Positions 5,370-7,863 of a stretch of DNA of 7,863 nt are shown here, one piece after another; position 1 is the first letter of the stretch, and the number at the start of each line of letters is the position of its first letter. Location of the stretch: NCBI GenBank assembly GCA_022563075.1, contig JADFOC010000107.1:1-7863 (forward strand), in the 5' to 3' direction. Both the position numbers and the translations under genes were made by a program. The notes beneath the pieces are model-generated. The model was given only the letters and a program-made list of their open reading frames with translations. It ran no database searches and was not told where the DNA came from. This DNA comes from Pseudomonadota bacterium. GTDB taxonomy: Bacteria > Pseudomonadota > Gammaproteobacteria > Pseudomonadales > Pseudohongiellaceae.

Positions 5370-5382
5370 TTGAGGGCTGGTC

Positions 5383-6171
5383 TTGGCTATTCTCGAAGGT
5401 GAAATTTGGCTTAGGGACAATACCACCAATAAGTTGGCGTTGGCCCAAATCGGTTTGCTACAGGCAATACTCGAAACCGGCTCGATATCGGCTGCTGCCA
5501 AACAGTTGGGTATCAGTTACAAGACCGCCTGGGAACGGTTGGAGCGACTCAATAACCTGTCGAAGTCGCCACTGGTATTACGCGCCGCTGGTGGTAGTAA
5601 AGGCGGCGGCACGCAGCTTACCGATTATGGGCAACAACTGGTCAGGGGCTTTGCTGAACTTGAGGAACAACATCAACAGTTCCTGCAAAGCCTCAATAAA
5701 CAATTACATTGTTTGGATGATATTACCGGATTCGTGAAACATTCTACCCTGCAAGCCAGCGCGCGAAATCAGTTTCTGGGGAACATCAGTGCCCTCGAAA
5801 CCGGTGCTGTAAACACCGAAGTGCTAATCGATATCACTGAATCGCTGCAAATTGTGGCCATTGTCACCGAGCGCAGCCGTGCAGACATGGCACTGGTCGT
5901 AGGCGAATCTGTGCTGGCGATGATTAAGGCATCCTCTGTGACCCTGGCTCTGGGAGAGGATTTAAGCGTCAGTGCGAGGAATCAGTTTTCCGGTCAGATA
6001 GCCAGGCTCGAACGAGGTTCGGTTAATTCTGATGTATCTATCGATCTGGGCAACAGCAAAACACTGAGCGCGATAATCACCAATCGTAGTTCGGATCAGC
6101 TGGAACTCTGCGAGTCGCTGCCAGTCACGGCCTTCTTTAAAGCCTCAAGCGTAATCCTGATACGTGTCTGA
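5383..6171 (+). CDS. modE: ModE, molybdate-responsive transcriptional regulator
   Basis: A 262-residue regulator, the full usual length of ModE. The N-terminal winged helix-turn-helix spans about 18-100, with recognition region GSISAAAKQLGISYKTAWER (33-52) and the wing around GGSKGGGTQLTDYG. Two tandem Mop domains follow, each starting with SARNQ (126-189 and 197-262) and ending in KASSV, the segments that bind molybdate or tungstate at the dimer interface. In the cytoplasm oxyanion-bound ModE dimers repress molybdate uptake genes and can activate molybdoenzyme genes. The start is TTG 5383: an in-frame TGA (5371-5373) closes the frame upstream, and GAGGG (5372-5376) sits six bases before it. 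The gene converges on modC with 51 bases between stop codons rather than lying divergent from modABC as in E. coli. Confidence 0.96.
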   Translation: MAILEGEIWLRDNTTNKLALAQIGLLQAILETGSISAAAKQLGISYKTAWERLERLNNLSKSPLVLRAAGGSKGGGTQLTDYGQQLVRGFAELEEQHQQFLQSLNKQLHCLDDITGFVKHSTLQASARNQFLGNISALETGAVNTEVLIDITESLQIVAIVTERSRADMALVVGESVLAMIKASSVTLALGEDLSVSARNQFSGQIARLERGSVNSDVSIDLGNSKTLSAIITNRSSDQLELCESLPVTAFFKASSVILIRV

Positions 6172-6191
6172 GTATTTACCTGATCGGGTGA

Positions 6192-6216
6192 AGTGCTGCA
6201 ATTACAGCATTGTTTT
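6192..6216 (+). terminator. Probable intrinsic terminator of modE
   Basis: AGTGCTG (6192-6198) pairs with CAGCATT (6205-6211), including one G-T pair, around loop CAATTA, and is followed by GTTTTAAT. The stem is short, but its position 20 bases after the modE stop, between converging genes, fits. The minus strand has no T-run, so modC transcripts would not end here. Confidence 0.5.
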
Positions 6217-6222
6217 AATCGA

Positions 6223-7290
6223 CTAACCGAGTAAAACTGCAGACTTGATTTGCGCAAATATGCTTTTCCCTGGCCGCAGCTGTAATTGTTGCACCGAATA
6301 TTCAGATACCTTAGCCAGCAGACTCTCTCCGGCTATATCCAGTTTCACCGTGCGGCTACCCTGCTCTATCAGTTGGGAAATTGCCACAACCTCGCCCCGC
6401 AGTACATTGAGAATACTGGTGTTCCTTGGTTGTTCCAGGCACAGGCTTACATCTCTAGCTCGAATGCGTAATCTCACCTGGTCTTGCCTGGTGTCTTGCA
6501 GGCGGGGGATATGCAGCATTTCACCCCCACGGCTGCTGACACTAGTGAGATGTGGTAAGTCATGTGACTGGACGCGACACTCAAACACGCTGAAGGCATC
6601 ATCGAGTTGGTTCAGCGGACTGTCCACGCGTCCCAGCACTTCACTCATCGCGCCATAGGCGGTCACCCTGCCCTGATCCATCAGGATCAGATTGTCAGCA
6701 AGCCGGGCTATTTCCTCGGTGGAATGGGAAACATAAAACACTGGCATCTCAAGCTGTTGGACTACATTTTCAAGAAATGGCATCAACTGGTGTCGAGCAT
6801 TTTGGTCCATCGCTGACATCGGTTCATCCATGAGCAACATCACTGGAGACGCCAGTAGTGCACGGCCTATAGCCACCCGCTGGCGTTCGCCGCCGGAAAG
6901 ACTGCGGGTGTCTCTATCTAGCATATCGCGTAATTTGAGAAGATCATAAATACTTTCTAAATCAATGCCTTGTAGATTTATCTTAGTTCTTTTTCTGCCA
7001 TAGAGTAGATTATCTGCAACGTTGAGATGGGAGAACAAGCTGGGTTCCTGAAAAACCATGCCCACGCGTCTGCGCTCGCTCGCCGTGAATGCGGTCGCGC
7101 TTTGCCAACTGTCCTGGCCGATTTGCACGGTACCCTGGGATTCGGGCTCCAGTCCGGCCAAGACACGCAGTAAAGTGGTCTTGCCACAACCCGATGGGCC
7201 AAATACTCCGGTGACGCCACTCTTGGAAATATCGAATCTGGCTTCGAGTTTGAAGTCTGACTTTTGCAGATGAATATCGACGCTAATCAT
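6223..7290 (-). CDS. modC: ModC, ATP-binding protein of the molybdate ABC transporter
   Basis: A 355-residue ATPase, normal for ModC. Visible motifs are Walker A GPSGCGKT (31-38), Q-loop Q81 in VFQEPSLF, ABC signature LSGGERQRVAIGRALL (131-146), Walker B LLMDEP (152-157), D-loop SAMD (159-162) and switch H189 in YVSHS. The C-terminal part (about 290-353) is the TOBE/Mop-like domain that distinguishes ModC from general ABC ATPases and binds oxyanions; it contains SILNVLRGEVVAISQL. Two copies would sit on the cytoplasmic face of a ModB dimer and drive molybdate import. The ATG at 7290 is preceded by GGGTGAG, which overlaps the modB stop; seven bases separate the two genes, so translation is probably coupled. 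Expression is expected to be under ModE, but the operon promoter is not in this window. Confidence 0.96.
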   Translation of the reverse strand: MISVDIHLQKSDFKLEARFDISKSGVTGVFGPSGCGKTTLLRVLAGLEPESQGTVQIGQDSWQSATAFTASERRRVGMVFQEPSLFSHLNVADNLLYGRKRTKINLQGIDLESIYDLLKLRDMLDRDTRSLSGGERQRVAIGRALLASPVMLLMDEPMSAMDQNARHQLMPFLENVVQQLEMPVFYVSHSTEEIARLADNLILMDQGRVTAYGAMSEVLGRVDSPLNQLDDAFSVFECRVQSHDLPHLTSVSSRGGEMLHIPRLQDTRQDQVRLRIRARDVSLCLEQPRNTSILNVLRGEVVAISQLIEQGSRTVKLDIAGESLLAKVSEYSVQQLQLRPGKSIFAQIKSAVLLG

Positions 7291-7297
7291 CGGTGTC

Positions 7298-7618
7298 TCA
7301 CCCGCTGCCGACTACGCTAAAGCGGCGGTTCAGGGTATAAACCGCCAATAGCACCAGGAATGACAGCAGCAGCAGGATGCCAGCAAGCCAGTGAGCCTCG
7401 CTGTATTGCAAGGCTTCGACATGGTCGTAGATGGCGATGGAAAGTACCTGGGTTTGGCCAGGAATATTGCCACCAATCATCAATACGACGCCAAATTCCC
7501 CCATCGTATGCGCGAAACCGAGTACCACCGCGGTTAGATATCCGAGCTTCGACATCGGTAGCACGACGCTGAAAAAGCGATCCAGCGGGCTTGCACCCAG
7601 GCAGGCCGCCGCTTTAAC
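7298..7618 (-). CDS. modB: ModB, molybdate ABC transporter permease, C-terminal half (5' lost at the join)
   Basis: About 106 residues up to TGA 7300-7298. KAAACLGASPLDRFFSVVLP is the permease EAA loop that docks onto ModC; it is followed by a membrane segment containing AVVLGFAHTMGEFGVVLMI, the conserved GGNIPGQTQVLSIAIYD, and a last membrane helix (WLAGILLLLSFLVLLAVYTL). Full ModB proteins are around 225 residues, so roughly half is missing. The frame stays open to 7690, but its first 24 codons are antisense to an amidohydrolase coding sequence and do not look like ModB; real ModB sequence begins near V25-K26. Located directly upstream of modC in transcription order. Confidence 0.88.
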   Translation of the reverse strand, partial: VKAAACLGASPLDRFFSVVLPMSKLGYLTAVVLGFAHTMGEFGVVLMIGGNIPGQTQVLSIAIYDHVEALQYSEAHWLAGILLLLSFLVLLAVYTLNRRFSVVGSG

Positions 7619-7625
7619 GCCCCCG
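7605..7625. other. Junction between two unrelated sequences
   Basis: ModB homology on the minus strand stops at about 7618 within the protein, and amidohydrolase homology on the + strand is continuous from about 7622 to the end. Codon use shifts from mixed third positions to almost only C (and some G) at the same point. No insertion-sequence end or target duplication is visible. This fits a chimeric join better than a gene boundary, since both genes are broken at the same place. Confidence 0.75.
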
Positions 7626-7863
7626 AGACCATCCAGACCCAGGGCTCCTATGAAGACGTCCTCCTCGGCGGCATGGACCCCCACGCCCACGTCAAAGACA
7701 TGGACCTAGACGGCGTCGCTGGCGGTGTCATCTACCCCTCCATGGGCCTCACCACCTGGGTCATACCCTCCTCAGACCTCCTCTCCGCCATCTTCCGTGC
7801 CTACAACAACTGGCTCGCCGAGTTCTGCTCTCCCTATCCCGGTCGACTCAGGGGCCTCGCCAT
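7622..7863 (+). CDS. Metal-dependent amidohydrolase (amidohydrolase_2 type), internal fragment
   Basis: The + strand frame with codons starting at 7622 runs open to the window end, about 80 residues. It begins PETIQTQGSYEDVLLGG and contains DPHAHVKDMDLDGV, GVIYPSMGL and FRAYNNWLAEFCSPYPGRL, the order seen in the TIM-barrel amidohydrolase family (PF04909): the DxDGV segment, the YPS strand, and the AYNxWLAEFC helix with PxRLxGxA. The N-terminal zinc-binding HxH of the family would lie before the join and is absent, as is the C-terminal two-thirds. Substrate cannot be inferred. Third codon positions are overwhelmingly C, unlike the mod genes, so it probably comes from a different, GC-rich genome. 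Confidence 0.75.

Noticed and set aside
7619..7690. N-terminal 24 codons of the open modB frame
   Set aside because: They are the antisense of amidohydrolase codons, do not resemble ModB, and would place a false start after the join.
5383..7863. Molybdate genes and amidohydrolase as one functional cluster
   Set aside because: The amidohydrolase fragment begins exactly where modB is broken and has different codon use, so the adjacency is probably artificial.

Overview
The window reads as a moderate-GC gammaproteobacterial chromosome fragment. The supporting genes are a methyl-accepting chemotaxis protein (MCP) with a C-terminal CheR/CheB-docking tail, PilZ (c-di-GMP receptor) proteins, a GST-fold protein, and a molybdate locus (ModE, ModC, ModB). 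This assignment rests on gene families and general composition only; I see no rRNA, tRNA or CRISPR array.

Layout. 1-297 is the 3' end of an MCP gene on the + strand, followed by a possible 55-codon ORF. 550-1890 holds two minus-strand PilZ-domain genes in tandem. They are about 70% identical in protein, and their upstream DNA is recognisably homologous, so this is an old segmental duplication. Next come a 91-bp element with terminal inverted repeats of the GGGTCAGG type seen around REP-associated transposases (1917-2007) and a stretch with only an unrecognised open frame. 2192-4345 carries two minus-strand genes: a GST-like protein with a long C-terminal extension, and a secreted protein of a widespread family of unknown function. 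4594-4855 holds what looks like the decayed DNA-binding domain of an AraC-family regulator, followed by a compact set of overlapping hairpins and a doubtful 104-codon ORF. 5383-7618 is the molybdate locus: modE (+) converges on modC and modB (-).

From about 7620 to the end the sequence changes character. A + strand reading frame with almost uniformly C-ending codons encodes the N-terminal part of a metal-dependent amidohydrolase. It abuts the middle of modB, which therefore lacks its 5' half, and modA is not seen. The simplest explanation is a chimeric assembly or clone join; a real recombination is the alternative.

How the genes work together. The MCP and the PilZ proteins suggest motility or surface-behaviour signalling, though they are on opposite strands and not one operon. 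ModE would sense molybdate or tungstate through its two Mop domains and control molybdate uptake by ModBC. The GST-like gene and the secreted-protein gene are co-directional with 87 bp between them and could be co-transcribed. I find no clearly new multi-gene system. The most useful second looks are the duplicated PilZ segment with its copy-specific dyad, the AraC fossil, the overlapping hairpins at 4858-4892, and the join near 7620.
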